NCBI GenBank assembly: GCA_963724405.1
Contig: CAVRUQ010000003.1
Coordinates: 806,001-870,000 of the forward strand
DNA length: 64,000 nt
Direction of reading: 5' to 3'
Source: CAVQBJ01 sp963724405
GTDB taxonomy: Bacteria > Actinomycetota > Thermoleophilia > Solirubrobacterales > Solirubrobacteraceae
Shown here: positions 23,135-32,076 of the stretch, one piece after another
Position numbering within the stretch: the first letter of the stretch is position 1
Layout of the letters: every line of letters begins with the position of its first letter
The notes under the pieces: model-generated
The model's database searches: none
Told to the model about the DNA's origin: nothing
Seen by the model: only the letters and a program-made list of their open reading frames with translations
Program-made: the position numbers and the translations under genes

Positions 23135-25111
23135 ATGCTCGCGACGCCGGGGCCGCTGCCGCCGCCGTCGAGCGCCGGCCGATTCGCCTACGAGATCAAA
23201 TGGGACGGCGTGCGGGCGCTCGCATCGGCCGTCGGCGGCGAGCTGATGCTGCGCAGTCGCAACGATCGCGACATCACCCGCTCCTATCCCGAGCTCGCCC
23301 CGCTCGGCCCGGTGCTCGCCGCGCGCGACGCGGTCCTCGACGGGGAGATCGTCGCGTTCGACGCCGCCGGGCGCCCGAGCTTCGAACGGCTGCAGGAGCG
23401 GATGCACGTCGACGGCGCCGGCGCGGCGCGCGAGCGTGCCGCACGCACGCCGGTGACCTACGTGATCTTCGACCTGCTGCAGCTCGACGGCGTCGCGGTG
23501 CTCGACCGCGCGTACGTCGAGCGCCGGGCGCTGCTGGAGGGACTCGGGCTGCACGGCGACGCCTGGCGAACCCCGGACTTCCATCGCGGCGACGGCCCGG
23601 CGCTGCTCGCCGCGAGCGCGCAGCAGGGCCTCGAGGGGCTCGTGGCCAAGCGCCTGGACAGCCGCTACGAGCCCGGCCGACGCTCGAGCGCCTGGGTGAA
23701 GGTCAAGAACATGCGCCGCCAGGAGTTCGTCGTCGGTGGGTGGCTGCCCGGCCGGGGCGGCCGCGCGTCGGGCATCGGCGCGCTCCTGCTCGGCTACCAC
23801 GACAACGCCGGCGCGCTGCGCTACGCCGGGCGTGTGGGCAGCGGACTCGGCGAGCGCGATCGGCGCCAGCTCGGCGAGCGGCTCGCGCTCCTCGCCCGGG
23901 CGCAGTCGCCGTTCGCCGACGGCGCCGTGCCCGGCGAGGCCCGCTTCGTGGAGCCCGACCTCGTGGTCGACGTGCGGTTCGGCGAGTGGACCACCGCCGG
24001 CGTCCTGCGCCACCCGACGTATGTCGGGCTGCGCGACGACGTCGATCCGCGCACGATCGTCCGCGAGGCCCAGCCAACCGACGGGGCGGTCGGTGCGTCC
24101 GCCCCGCCCGCCCGCCCGAGGGCCGCCCGGTCGCGCCGGCGGGCGGGCGGGGCGGACGAGCCCGCCGCACGCGCCGCCGCGGTGTTCGACGAGGTCGAGG
24201 CCACCCGGGCCGGGCTCACGGTCGTGCTCGAGGGTCGCGAGCTGCGCCTGACCAACTACGACAAGGTGCTCTTCGGAGCGACCGGCTTCACGAAGGGCGG
24301 CCTGATCGAGTACTACGCGCGGATCGCGCCGGTCATCCTCCCGCACCTGCGCGACCGACCGGTCACCTTCAAGCGGTACCCCAACGGGGTCGATGCCCCC
24401 TTCTTCTATGAGAAGAACGTTCCCGGCCACAGGCCGGACTGGGTGCAGAGCCATCGGGTGGCCCCCGGCCGCCGCGGCGAGGCGGTCGACTACTGCCTCG
24501 TGCAGGACGCGCCGACGCTCGTGTGGGCCGCGAACCTCGCCGCGATCGAGCTGCACACGTCGCTCGCCCGGGTGCCCGCCCTGACGCATCCGACGACGCT
24601 CGTGTTCGATCTCGATCCCGGCCCGCCCGCCGGCCTGCCCGAGTGTTGCGAGGTCGCGCTCGTGCTGCGCGCGCTGTTCGACACGCTCGGGCTCGTCTCG
24701 GTCGTGAAGACCTCCGGCGCGAAGGGGTTGCAGGTCTACGTGCCGCTGGACGGGACGGCGACGTTCACGGAGACGAAGGCGTTCGCGCGTCACATCGCCG
24801 GGCTGCTCGCCGCGCAGGCGCCCGATCTCGTCGTGGCGCGCATGACCCGCAGCGCGCGCGATGGCCGCGTGTTCGTCGATTGGAGCCAGAACGACCGCCA
24901 CAAGACGACCGTCAACGTGTACTCGGTGCGGGCCGAGGCCGCCCCGACCGTGTCCGCGCCGCTCGATTGGGAGGAGGTGGCGACGGCCCATCGCGGGGGC
25001 GACACCGACGCGCTGCGGCTGGACGTCGACGCGGTGCTCGAGCGCGTCGCCCGCGGCGGGGACGGTTTCGCCCCGCTGCTCGAGCCCGGCCAGCGCCTCC
25101 CGTCGCTGTGA
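23135..25111 (+). CDS. ligD: LigD-type ATP-dependent DNA ligase with primase-polymerase domain
   Basis: Two domains of the bacterial end-joining enzyme. Residues about 1-310 are the ATP-dependent ligase: adenylated Lys22 in YEIKWDGVRA, then DGEIVAFD, YVIFDLLQLDG, EGLVAKRLDS and AWVKVKN. Residues about 365-658 are the LigD polymerase domain: LTNYDKVLFG, GGLIEYYARIAP, PVTFKRYPNGVD, the metal-binding LVFDLDPGPP near 488-497 and SGAKGLQVYVPL. The 3'-phosphoesterase domain is absent. A CTG at 23114 has GAGGAG seven bases upstream and may be the true start. Ku is not in this window. Confidence 0.93.
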   Translation: MLATPGPLPPPSSAGRFAYEIKWDGVRALASAVGGELMLRSRNDRDITRSYPELAPLGPVLAARDAVLDGEIVAFDAAGRPSFERLQERMHVDGAGAARERAARTPVTYVIFDLLQLDGVAVLDRAYVERRALLEGLGLHGDAWRTPDFHRGDGPALLAASAQQGLEGLVAKRLDSRYEPGRRSSAWVKVKNMRRQEFVVGGWLPGRGGRASGIGALLLGYHDNAGALRYAGRVGSGLGERDRRQLGERLALLARAQSPFADGAVPGEARFVEPDLVVDVRFGEWTTAGVLRHPTYVGLRDDVDPRTIVREAQPTDGAVGASAPPARPRAARSRRRAGGADEPAARAAAVFDEVEATRAGLTVVLEGRELRLTNYDKVLFGATGFTKGGLIEYYARIAPVILPHLRDRPVTFKRYPNGVDAPFFYEKNVPGHRPDWVQSHRVAPGRRGEAVDYCLVQDAPTLVWAANLAAIELHTSLARVPALTHPTTLVFDLDPGPPAGLPECCEVALVLRALFDTLGLVSVVKTSGAKGLQVYVPLDGTATFTETKAFARHIAGLLAAQAPDLVVARMTRSARDGRVFVDWSQNDRHKTTVNVYSVRAEAAPTVSAPLDWEEVATAHRGGDTDALRLDVDAVLERVARGGDGFAPLLEPGQRLPSL

Positions 25112-25192
25112 GCGGTTCGGCCCCGCGCAGGGAGAGCGGCGACCCGGCTACCCTCTTGCCAGGGACCACCGCAACGACGAGGACGAGGCGAT

Positions 25193-25657
25193 ATGGACGA
25201 TGTCAACGTGATCACGGCCGAGGGGCTGGCCGAGCTCGAGCGCCAGCTCGAGGAGCTCGAGGGCAGCGGACGCCGGGAGATCGCCGAGCGCATCAAGACG
25301 GCGCGCGAGTGGGGCGACCTGAAGGAGAACAGCGAGTACCACGACGCGAAGAACGACCAGGCCCACCTGGAGACCAAGATCGCGCGGTTGCGTGAGCGCA
25401 TCTCGCGGGCGTCGGTCGTGGAGGCGGGCGCGAGCGACGGGGCCGTGTCGTTCGGCTCGACGGTCGTCGTTCGCGACGAGGCGGGCGCGGAGCAGACGTG
25501 GGAGCTCGTCAGCTCGCACGAGGCGGCGCCGCCACAGGGCCGCCTGTCGGTCGACTCGCCCGTCGCGCGGGCACTCATCGGCAGCCGGGCCGGCGACCGC
25601 GTCTCGATCGCGCTGCCGCGCGGCGAGCGGGCATACACCGTGGTCAGCGTCAGCTGA
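25193..25657 (+). CDS. greA: Transcription elongation factor GreA
   Basis: A 154-residue Gre factor. The N-terminal coiled coil carries the two acidic tip residues in GDLKENSEYHDAKNDQAHLETKIARLRERI, and the C-terminal FKBP-like domain ends with SPVARALIGSRAGDRVSIALPRGERAYTVVSV. GreA enters the RNA polymerase secondary channel and stimulates transcript cleavage in backtracked complexes. It stands alone after ligD with its own promoter space of about 80 bases. Confidence 0.95.
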   Translation: MDDVNVITAEGLAELERQLEELEGSGRREIAERIKTAREWGDLKENSEYHDAKNDQAHLETKIARLRERISRASVVEAGASDGAVSFGSTVVVRDEAGAEQTWELVSSHEAAPPQGRLSVDSPVARALIGSRAGDRVSIALPRGERAYTVVSVS

Positions 25658-25699
25658 GAACCACGCAGACCACCGGCGGTCCACCCGCCCGTATCTCGA

Positions 25700-25725
25700 G
25701 CTCGCGCTAAGGCGCAGCCGCGAGC
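25700..25725. terminator. Hairpin after greA
   Basis: GCTCGCG (25700-25706) pairs with CGCGAGC (25719-25725) around a 12-base loop, 43 bases after the greA stop. There is no T run. A simple terminator is plausible. Confidence 0.4.
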
Positions 25726-25780
25726 GAGCCGATGACGTATACGAAGGTACGCCGCACAACGACTCACAGGAAGGACCGTC

Positions 25781-25963
25781 ATGGCCGTGACCGGAACCGC
25801 CGCCACCCTGCGCACGATGCACGACCGGATGCTGGCCGAGGGCTGGTCACCGGACGACATCGCCGCCGTCGAGGGCGTGGTGCTTCGCGTCCGGCTGCAC
25901 GACCTCTACCTCGACGCCGGCTACTCGCCGGACGACGTCGAGGCCGTCGTCAGCCTCTACTGA
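25781..25963 (+). CDS. Small conserved-looking hypothetical protein
   Basis: A 60-residue acidic protein with an excellent AGGAAGGA ribosome site before ATG. It contains two related helix motifs, GWSPDDIAAVEGVV and GYSPDDVEAVVSLY, about 25 residues apart, suggesting a duplicated helical unit. I recognise no family. Codon use matches the neighbours (strong G/C in third positions). Confidence 0.65.
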   Translation: MAVTGTAATLRTMHDRMLAEGWSPDDIAAVEGVVLRVRLHDLYLDAGYSPDDVEAVVSLY

Positions 25964-26028
25964 CCGCTTGATCGCGCCCCACGCGGGGCGCATCGCCCAC
26001 GCCCGGCGCGAAGGGACGCGCCGGCGAC

Positions 26029-26703
26029 TCAGGCGATCCGCACGACGCCGTGCTCGACCGCCTGCTCGAGCTCGTGCAGGCGCCGAAGCCGGGGTGACTT
26101 CAGCGTGCGTCCGGTGCGCAACGTGGCCAGGGCGCAGGCGAGGAAGCAGGCCGCGCCGAGCGCGGTGTTCCAGTTCGCGGCGGCCAGGTCGATCACCGAG
26201 CCCGACGAGGGGACGACGTAGCCGGCGACCGCCGAGATGCCGAAGAAGATGCAGCCGAGCAGGTTGACCGCCGGCTCCCACCACCCGGGACCGCCGCGCT
26301 CCGGGCGCCAGCCGCGGCGTGGCGACGCGCGGTAGGCGATCGCTCCCGAGACGAGGAAGCAGACCGATCCGAGCGCGTCCGGCCGCCACACGAGCCGGTC
26401 GTATTCGCTGATGGACAGGGCCGTGTACATGGCCTGATACGTGGTCACGTTGAAGAACAGCGTCCCCGCCGACTGGATGGCCGCCGCCCACCACGCCGCC
26501 CGGCCGGCCCCGGGCGCGTGGCGCTCTCCAAACGCGATCGCCGACTGCAGCGCGCCGCCGGCGGTGAACAGGATCGAGCCGACGAAGAACGTGACCGCGT
26601 CGGCGGCATCACCCACGAGGTTCGCGTAGCCCGGGAACGGGCCGATGAGGAAGCAGGTCGACCCGGCGGCGAAGCACAGCGCCATCCAGCGTTCGCGGGT
26701 CAT
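26029..26703 (-). CDS. YrhK-like four-helix-repeat membrane protein
   Basis: About 224 residues with six or more hydrophobic segments organised as a duplicated unit: SILFTAGGALQSAIAF and GTLFFNVTTY in the first half, then SVCFLVSGAIAYRA and CIFFGISAVAGYV, as in YrhK-type membrane proteins. I start at the ATG with GAGGGGGCGAGG in front (MTRERWMALCFAAGS); a start 17 codons upstream is possible. Function unknown. The following gene on the same strand is another membrane protein. Confidence 0.7.
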   Translation of the reverse strand: MTRERWMALCFAAGSTCFLIGPFPGYANLVGDAADAVTFFVGSILFTAGGALQSAIAFGERHAPGAGRAAWWAAAIQSAGTLFFNVTTYQAMYTALSISEYDRLVWRPDALGSVCFLVSGAIAYRASPRRGWRPERGGPGWWEPAVNLLGCIFFGISAVAGYVVPSSGSVIDLAAANWNTALGAACFLACALATLRTGRTLKSPRLRRLHELEQAVEHGVVRIA

Positions 26704-26781
26704 CCTCGCCCCCTCGGCGGGACGACTCGACGCGCGTGCGGGGTCGGCGGTCATCGGTGAGGCGAGCTTACGACACGTCGG

Positions 26782-27432
26782 TCAGCTCAACGCGTCGGCG
26801 ATCCCCTTGCCGATCAGGTACGCGCCGGCGGCCACGGACGCAACCACGGCGACCGCCCGACCGTGCCGGCCGAACCACTGATTGATGCTCACGAGCCACG
26901 CCGAACCGCGCTCGGGGGCGGCGACCAGGATGAGCATCGGGACCTCGATCAGCCAGAGCATCACGATCACGACCGCCGCCAGGTACGCGAGGTGCTGGCT
27001 CGTCGAGAGCTTCGTGTCGGCGACCGCCTTGATCGCGCCGAGGTAGACCGGCGACGGCAGGATGTACAAGGTGACGCCGAGCACGACGACCAGCCGCCGG
27101 TTGCGGAGGTAGCGATCGGTCCTCGACGGTCCGGCGCTCTTCGGCTTGGACGGTCCGGGATGGGCGAGACGCCACGCGACGAACAGCGCGACGAGCCCGA
27201 TCGCGATGCTGAGCCCGGCGCTGATCGTGCGCTGCGAGCCGCTCGAGCCGTCGACGTTGGTGAACACGACCAGGATCAGCGCGCCCTCGACGTAGACCGT
27301 CAGCAGCGCGGCGAGGACGAACAACACGACGCGCAACCGCACCTCGGTGCCCTGGCCGAGCGCGATCACGGCCGCGAGCGCGGGCGGATACAGCGATGCC
27401 GCAAGGGCGATCGTGAACGCCTGCGGCAGCAC
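26782..27432 (-). CDS. GAP family (LysE-like) membrane protein
   Basis: A 216-residue protein with six transmembrane segments and the family pattern of an N-terminal LPQAFTIALAASLYPPAL, a cytoplasmic basic loop (SKPKSAGPSRTDRYLRNRR) and GVTLYILPSPVYLGAIKAVAD in the second half. This resembles the actinobacterial GAP/Sap family, in which a mycobacterial member acts in glycolipid export; that role is not transferable here. The GTG start follows the upstream lipid-kinase stop by one base, so the two genes form an operon. Confidence 0.8.
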   Translation of the reverse strand: MLPQAFTIALAASLYPPALAAVIALGQGTEVRLRVVLFVLAALLTVYVEGALILVVFTNVDGSSGSQRTISAGLSIAIGLVALFVAWRLAHPGPSKPKSAGPSRTDRYLRNRRLVVVLGVTLYILPSPVYLGAIKAVADTKLSTSQHLAYLAAVVIVMLWLIEVPMLILVAAPERGSAWLVSINQWFGRHGRAVAVVASVAAGAYLIGKGIADALS

Positions 27433-27433
27433 G

Positions 27434-28792
27434 TCAGCGGGGCTCCGGAGCGTGGCCCTCGGCGATCCGCGCAAGCGCGCGGACCGCCTCCCACGCCCCG
27501 TCCGGGAGGGCGGCGGAGGGCGACGCGCCCGGATGCTGGGGGGCGATGCGCACCGCGAGCGCCCCGGGGCGCATCACGAAGCGCAGCGGCGGGTCGAGGA
27601 CGAGGGCCTCGCCGTCGACCCCGGCCGGCACGCCGCCGCTCGACCGGATCTCGAAGGTCGGTGTCGACCATTGCCGCAGGGCGCCGCCACGAGGGTCGCC
27701 GGGAGAATCCGCCATGACGGCGACCCCGAGCTCTCCGGTGTCCAGTCGCGGGCGCGTGCCCGAGTCCAGCGCGCGCAGGCGGTACGGATTGTTCGACACG
27801 AGGATCACCGCGCCCGATGCGTGCTCGGTTCCGTCGGGCCCGGTCCAGCGCAGGTCCGGCGCCCGCCCGTCGGGACCCAGCTCGTCGGGAACGGCGTTGA
27901 AGATCGTCCGCAGCTTCGCCTCGCGGTAGCCCTCCTGCTGCACGGCGTCGGCGTACACCCCAAGGGAGACGTTGTTCACGAACACGCGGCCGTTGACCTC
28001 GGCGAGGTCGACGCGCCGCTCGCCGCCGCGCACGAGCGCGTCGAGGGCCCCGACGACGTCGTCGCGGTCGACGCCGAGATCGAGCGCGAAGTGGTTGCGG
28101 GTGCCGGCGGGGATGCAGGCGTACGGGAGCCCGGCCCTGGCCGCCGCCGCCGCCACGAGCGCCTGCGACCCGTCGCCGCCCGCCATCGCCAGCGCGTCGG
28201 CGCCGCCGGCGATCGCCTCGCGCACGAGGTCGTTGAGATCGTCGCCCGGCTTCAGCTCGACGCACGCGATCCCCCGCGCGCGGGCCTCGTCCTCCAGATG
28301 GCAGCGCTCGGCCTTGCCGTCGCCTGAGCGCGGGTTCCAGATGAGCACCGGCCGCTGCGGCCGCGGAGCCGGGGGCAGCTGAGCCTTGACCGCGAAGGCG
28401 GCGCGCCCGGCGGACAGGGCCAGCGCGAGGACCACGACGACGGCCAGCTCGGCCAGGAACGGCCCGATCAGGATCAGCATCGCCAGCGCCGCGGCCAGCA
28501 GCAGCGCCGCGACGCCGAGGCTGACCCAGCGCGCGACGCCGCGGCGCAGGATCCCGTACCACGCCAGCGGACAGGCGGCGATCACGAACCCGACGACGAA
28601 CAGGCCGCGGGGGAACGCCCCGACGGCGATCGCGACGGCCCCGGCGGCGGCGAGGAGCGCGAGCGCCAGCGCGGTGATCGCTGCGAGCCTCGCGCTCCTC
28701 ACCGCGATCGCCGCCTCGGCGCGCGTGCGCGCTGCCTCTCCCGCCTCGCCTCCCGGGTCCGACGCACGATGGGCCCGGCGGGCCGGACCCAT
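27434..28792 (-). CDS. Diacylglycerol kinase-catalytic domain protein with N-terminal membrane segments
   Basis: The N-terminal 120 residues hold about four transmembrane helices. The lipid/sphingosine-kinase-type catalytic domain follows: WNPRSGDGKAER, the nucleotide loop GGDGSQALVAA, CIPAGTRNHFALDLG and a second lobe with VNGRVFVNNVSLGVYA and DGEALV. Enzymes of this family phosphorylate lipids with ATP. The membrane anchor makes the inner face of the membrane its likely site. It is coupled to the GAP-family gene downstream. Confidence 0.88.
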   Translation of the reverse strand: MGPARRAHRASDPGGEAGEAARTRAEAAIAVRSARLAAITALALALLAAAGAVAIAVGAFPRGLFVVGFVIAACPLAWYGILRRGVARWVSLGVAALLLAAALAMLILIGPFLAELAVVVVLALALSAGRAAFAVKAQLPPAPRPQRPVLIWNPRSGDGKAERCHLEDEARARGIACVELKPGDDLNDLVREAIAGGADALAMAGGDGSQALVAAAAARAGLPYACIPAGTRNHFALDLGVDRDDVVGALDALVRGGERRVDLAEVNGRVFVNNVSLGVYADAVQQEGYREAKLRTIFNAVPDELGPDGRAPDLRWTGPDGTEHASGAVILVSNNPYRLRALDSGTRPRLDTGELGVAVMADSPGDPRGGALRQWSTPTFEIRSSGGVPAGVDGEALVLDPPLRFVMRPGALAVRIAPQHPGASPSAALPDGAWEAVRALARIAEGHAPEPR

Positions 28793-28834
28793 CGCGGACG
28801 GACGAGCGGCATGTGTCTGCGCGGGCCGTGGGAC

Positions 28835-29212
28835 TCAGACGAGGTCCGGCTCCTTGAGCAACTGGTACACGACGATGACCGACAGCGCGAACACGCACAG
28901 CGACCAGAACGGGTACGCGGGGATCTCCAGCAACGCGACGATCGCCGTGAGCGACGCCACGGTCGCCCCGAACCACCGGCCGAAGCTGCCGCCGGCGAAC
29001 AGCGAGCCCGCGGCGCACCACTCGAGGATCCCGAGGAAGAGCGTCACCCAGCCCCAGGTGTTGAGGTCACTAACGATGTATCTCTGATTCGCCACGAAGA
29101 AGCTCGAGTTCGAGATCGCAGCGATTCCCCAGATGATGTTCAGCGTTCCGGCGATGGCGAGCATGAAGGCGGCGAAGATCCACCAACCCGTGACGCGTGC
29201 TTCGTTGTCCAT
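28835..29212 (-). CDS. DUF7144-like four-helix membrane protein
   Basis: A 125-residue protein of four transmembrane helices, starting GWWIFAAFMLAIAGTLNIIWGIAAI and then WGWVTLFLGILEWCAAGSLF and WFGATVASLTAIVALLEIPAYPFWSL, the sequence pattern of the DUF7144 membrane family common in actinobacteria. A strong AGGAGGAG stands before the ATG. Function unknown. It shares orientation with a tiny basic peptide gene and a DUF6325 gene upstream. Confidence 0.82.
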   Translation of the reverse strand: MDNEARVTGWWIFAAFMLAIAGTLNIIWGIAAISNSSFFVANQRYIVSDLNTWGWVTLFLGILEWCAAGSLFAGGSFGRWFGATVASLTAIVALLEIPAYPFWSLCVFALSVIVVYQLLKEPDLV

Positions 29213-29244
29213 GAGCTGCTCCTCCTAGTGCTTTGACGGATCCG

Positions 29245-29304
29245 TTAGCGACGACGCGCGACGCGCCGGCTCGTACGACGGGCAACCCTGCGAGTACCGA
29301 CCAT
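29245..29304 (-). CDS. 19-residue highly basic micro-protein
   Basis: On the minus strand CCAAGGAGACC is followed three bases later by ATG, giving MVGTRRVARRTSRRVARRR and a TAA stop. Ten of 19 residues are Arg. The same CCAAGGAGACC ribosome site precedes the DUF6325 gene upstream, which argues that this short frame is translated. It lies between the DUF6325 and DUF7144 genes. No family is known to me; a nucleic-acid- or membrane-binding peptide, or a leader, is possible. Confidence 0.5.
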   Translation of the reverse strand: MVGTRRVARRTSRRVARRR

Positions 29305-29352
29305 GCTGGTCTCCTTGGTGATCGTTGAACGGTGATGGGACGCGACGGCCGC

Positions 29353-29880
29353 TCAGGAGCCGGCGAGCGCGTGCTCCTCGGCCTCCTCCTCGGCGAGCAG
29401 ACCGATCGCGATGAGGTCCTCCGGGCTGATGAAGCCATCGCTGATGCGGAAGCCGCCCGCGCTCGCGATCGCGTTGCGCAGCGGCACCGCCCAGTGATGC
29501 TCGATCAGCACGAGCGCCGCGGCCGTGTCGTTGGGGATCTCCCCGATCACGTCCCAGGCGTCCTCGTCGGAGAACACGTCGATGCCGCTCTCGCCGGCCT
29601 CGGCTCCAGCCTCGGCACCCTCCTCGGCGCCTTCCTCGCCGGCGATCCCGAGGCCGACGAGCGCGCCCACCTTGCTGCCGAGCTCGATCGCCTCATCGCG
29701 GCTGAGGTTGCTCAGATGAGCCACCTCGATCTCTCCGGCGGCGTCCTTGTGCACCGCCAGCGCGTCAATCACGCGCACCTGGTCGTTCTCGCGCAACCGC
29801 TCCAACTCAGCCACGATCTGGCCGTGGAAGTCGGGGTGGTCGAAGCCGAGCACCAGGAGCTGTACGGGTCCGATAGCCAT
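29353..29880 (-). CDS. DUF6325 family protein
   Basis: A 175-residue soluble protein matching the DUF6325 pattern: start GPVQLLVLGFDHPDFHGQIVAELERL, RVIDALAVHKDAAGEIEV, an acidic Gly/Glu/Ala hinge (GEEGAEEGAEAGAEAGE) and the closing NDTAAALVLIEHHWAVPLRNAIASAGG. The alpha/beta arrangement recalls DUF1269 proteins. Function unknown; such proteins often lie near small membrane proteins and have been linked to stress responses only by context. AAGGAGACC precedes the ATG. Confidence 0.85.
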   Translation of the reverse strand: MAIGPVQLLVLGFDHPDFHGQIVAELERLRENDQVRVIDALAVHKDAAGEIEVAHLSNLSRDEAIELGSKVGALVGLGIAGEEGAEEGAEAGAEAGESGIDVFSDEDAWDVIGEIPNDTAAALVLIEHHWAVPLRNAIASAGGFRISDGFISPEDLIAIGLLAEEEAEEHALAGS

Positions 29881-30070
29881 GTCTCAGGTCTCCTTGGTCA
29901 ATCGGACGGTGCGGCCCGCGCCACTTCGCGGCCCGGGCCGGCACTCGTCCACCGGTTCGGCCTCAACCTAGGCTCCGGTGCAGCCGCGCGCATCAACCGA
30001 ACCGGATGATTCTCGGCACCGGGCGCGGTGCGCTTCGAGCGGCGAGGCCCGCCGCGTAACATCGCACGAG

Positions 30071-31024
30071 ATGGGTGCGACGATCGACCACCTCGGGCCC
30101 GCGGACGTCGCCGCGCTCGGCTCGCGGGTGGCCGCGAACATCGCCGAGGCGGTGAAGGTGCCCGAGGCCGTGCTGCGGGACGTGCTCGTCGCGCTGATGG
30201 CCGGGGGCCACGTGCTCATCGAGGATCACCCCGGGGTCGGCAAGACGGCGCTCGCGCGGGCGCTGGCTCGTTCGATCGAGGCCGACTTCGCCCGCATCCA
30301 GTGCACGTCGGACCTGCTCCCGTCCGACGTCGTCGGCACGAACGTGTTCAACCAGCAGGACGCCCGCTTCGAATTTCGCCCCGGGCCGGTGTTCGCGCAC
30401 ATCGCGCTCGTGGACGAGATCAACCGCGCCTCGCCCAAGACGCAGTCGGGGCTGCTCGAATGCATGCAGGAGGGCCGGGTCACCGTGGACGGCCACAGCC
30501 ACCCGCTGCCGATCCCGTTCCTCGTGCTCGCCACCCAGAACCCGGTCGAGTACGAGGGCACCTATCCGCTGCCCGAGGCGCAGCTCGACCGCTTCATGGT
30601 GCGGGTGTCGCTCGGCTATCCGACTCCCGAGCAGGAGGCCGAGATGCTCTCGGCGCACGCGGCCGGCGACCGCGTGCTCGAGGTCGCTCCCGTCGCCTCG
30701 ATCGACGAGATCCTGCTCGCGCAGCAGGCGGTGATCGACGCCTACGCCAGCGAGCCACTGCGTCGCTATGTCGTCGCCCTGCTGCAGCGCACGCGCGACG
30801 ATCCCCGCTCCGGGCTCGGGGCGAGTCCGCGCGCCGGGCTCATGCTGCTCAAGGCGGCGAAGGCGAATGCCGTGCTCGACGGGCGCGACCATGCGCTCCC
30901 GGACGACGTGCAGCAGCTGGCGCCGTCGGTCCTGACCCACCGGCTGCTCCTCGCGCCGGGCGCAGCGCCCGCCGAGCGCGCCGAGATCGTGCGCGACGCC
31001 CTCGCGCGGGTGCCGGCCCTGTGA
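30071..31024 (+). CDS. MoxR-type AAA+ ATPase
   Basis: A 317-residue MoxR chaperone-like ATPase: Walker A EDHPGVGKTALA (51-62), Walker B IALVDEINRASPKTQSGLLE with sensor 1 VLATQNPVEYEGTYPLPEAQLDRF, and the helical lid with SPRAGLMLLKAAKA. It begins a coupled three-gene operon with a DUF58 protein and a transglutaminase-like membrane protein, the widespread MoxR-DUF58-TgpA arrangement. MoxR proteins are thought to mature or insert cofactors in partner proteins; the client here is unknown. Confidence 0.93.
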   Translation: MGATIDHLGPADVAALGSRVAANIAEAVKVPEAVLRDVLVALMAGGHVLIEDHPGVGKTALARALARSIEADFARIQCTSDLLPSDVVGTNVFNQQDARFEFRPGPVFAHIALVDEINRASPKTQSGLLECMQEGRVTVDGHSHPLPIPFLVLATQNPVEYEGTYPLPEAQLDRFMVRVSLGYPTPEQEAEMLSAHAAGDRVLEVAPVASIDEILLAQQAVIDAYASEPLRRYVVALLQRTRDDPRSGLGASPRAGLMLLKAAKANAVLDGRDHALPDDVQQLAPSVLTHRLLLAPGAAPAERAEIVRDALARVPAL

Positions 31025-32076
31025 CACGAGCCGCTCAGCTCGCGGGCGCCGGAGCCGTGCTGTGCGGCGTGGCCGCGGCGTTCGCGGCCCCCGAGCTGTA
31101 CGTCCCCGGTCTGTCGCTCGTGCTCGTCGCCATGGTCGCTCCGGCCTGGGTGACGCTCGCCGCCGCCGGTACGCGCGTCGAGCTGCGCTGCCCTCGCGAC
31201 GTCGTGTCCGAGGGCGAACGGGTGACGCTGGAGATCCGGATGAGCCGGGGCCCCTGGCCCCTCCCGGGAGCGACGCTCGAGCTCCAGGGCGGCGAGCCGA
31301 TCGCCATTCCGCGGCGGCGCGCCGGCGGTCGGACGGCCGCGTCCGTGATCCCGCGTCGTCGCGGACGCCGCCGGATCGGTCCGCTCCGCCTGACCCTCCG
31401 CGACCCGCTCGGCGTCTGCCACCGCGAGGTCGCGTCCGAAGCGGTCGAGCTCCTCGTGCTTCCCAGCGTGCATCCGGTGAGCGCACGGGCGGGCGGCGGG
31501 CCGGCCGGCGACACGGGGCGCAGCGCCCACGCTCCGCGGCCCGCCGACGAGATCGACTCGCTGCGGCCGTACCGTCCGGGCGCCCCGGCCTCGCGAATCC
31601 ACTGGCCGACCGTCGCCCGCACCGGCGAGCTCGTCGAGCACCGACTCGGCGCCGAGGCCGACCAGCGGCCGCTCGTCGCCGTGGACGCCCGCCGGCCGGA
31701 GTCCGATGAGGCGCTCGACCGTGCGCTGCGCGCCGCAGCGTCGCTGTGCGTCCATCTGGCCCGCCGCGGCGGCTGCGACCTGCTCCTGCCCGGCGACCGG
31801 CGCGCCGCGCCGATCGCCGCCGACCTGCGCGGCTGGGCCTCGCAGCACGCACGGCTCGCGCTCGTCGGCCCGGAGGGCGCGGGACCGTCCTGGCCGCGGT
31901 CGACGTTCGCCTCCAACCTGATCTGCGTGACCGCCGCGCCGCCGGGGACGGCCGATGTTCCGCCCGGATCCTGGCGCGTCGCCCCGCAACCCATCGCCCG
32001 CCTGCCGGTCGCCTTCTCGGTCGCGGGCTGCGCGGCCCAGCTCGTGCCGTCGGCCGCCGGAATCGGATCGGCATGA
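31021..32076 (+). CDS. DUF58 domain protein
   Basis: A 351-residue protein with two N-terminal transmembrane helices (about 5-45), a beta-rich region (RDVVSEGERVTLEI ... RIGPLRLTLRDPLGV) and the DUF58 core SLRPYRPGAPASRIHWPTVARTGELVEHRL followed by a von Willebrand-A-like part (PLVAVDARRPES). DUF58 proteins accompany MoxR ATPases. The GTG start overlaps the moxR stop as GTGA. Probably bound to the inner membrane. Confidence 0.9.
   Translation: MTRAAQLAGAGAVLCGVAAAFAAPELYVPGLSLVLVAMVAPAWVTLAAAGTRVELRCPRDVVSEGERVTLEIRMSRGPWPLPGATLELQGGEPIAIPRRRAGGRTAASVIPRRRGRRRIGPLRLTLRDPLGVCHREVASEAVELLVLPSVHPVSARAGGGPAGDTGRSAHAPRPADEIDSLRPYRPGAPASRIHWPTVARTGELVEHRLGAEADQRPLVAVDARRPESDEALDRALRAAASLCVHLARRGGCDLLLPGDRRAAPIAADLRGWASQHARLALVGPEGAGPSWPRSTFASNLICVTAAPPGTADVPPGSWRVAPQPIARLPVAFSVAGCAAQLVPSAAGIGSA

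Noticed and set aside
22952..24991. Minus-strand frame of nearly 680 codons opposite ligD
   Set aside because: LigD motifs on the plus strand are unambiguous; the antisense product is Arg/Gly/Glu low-complexity.
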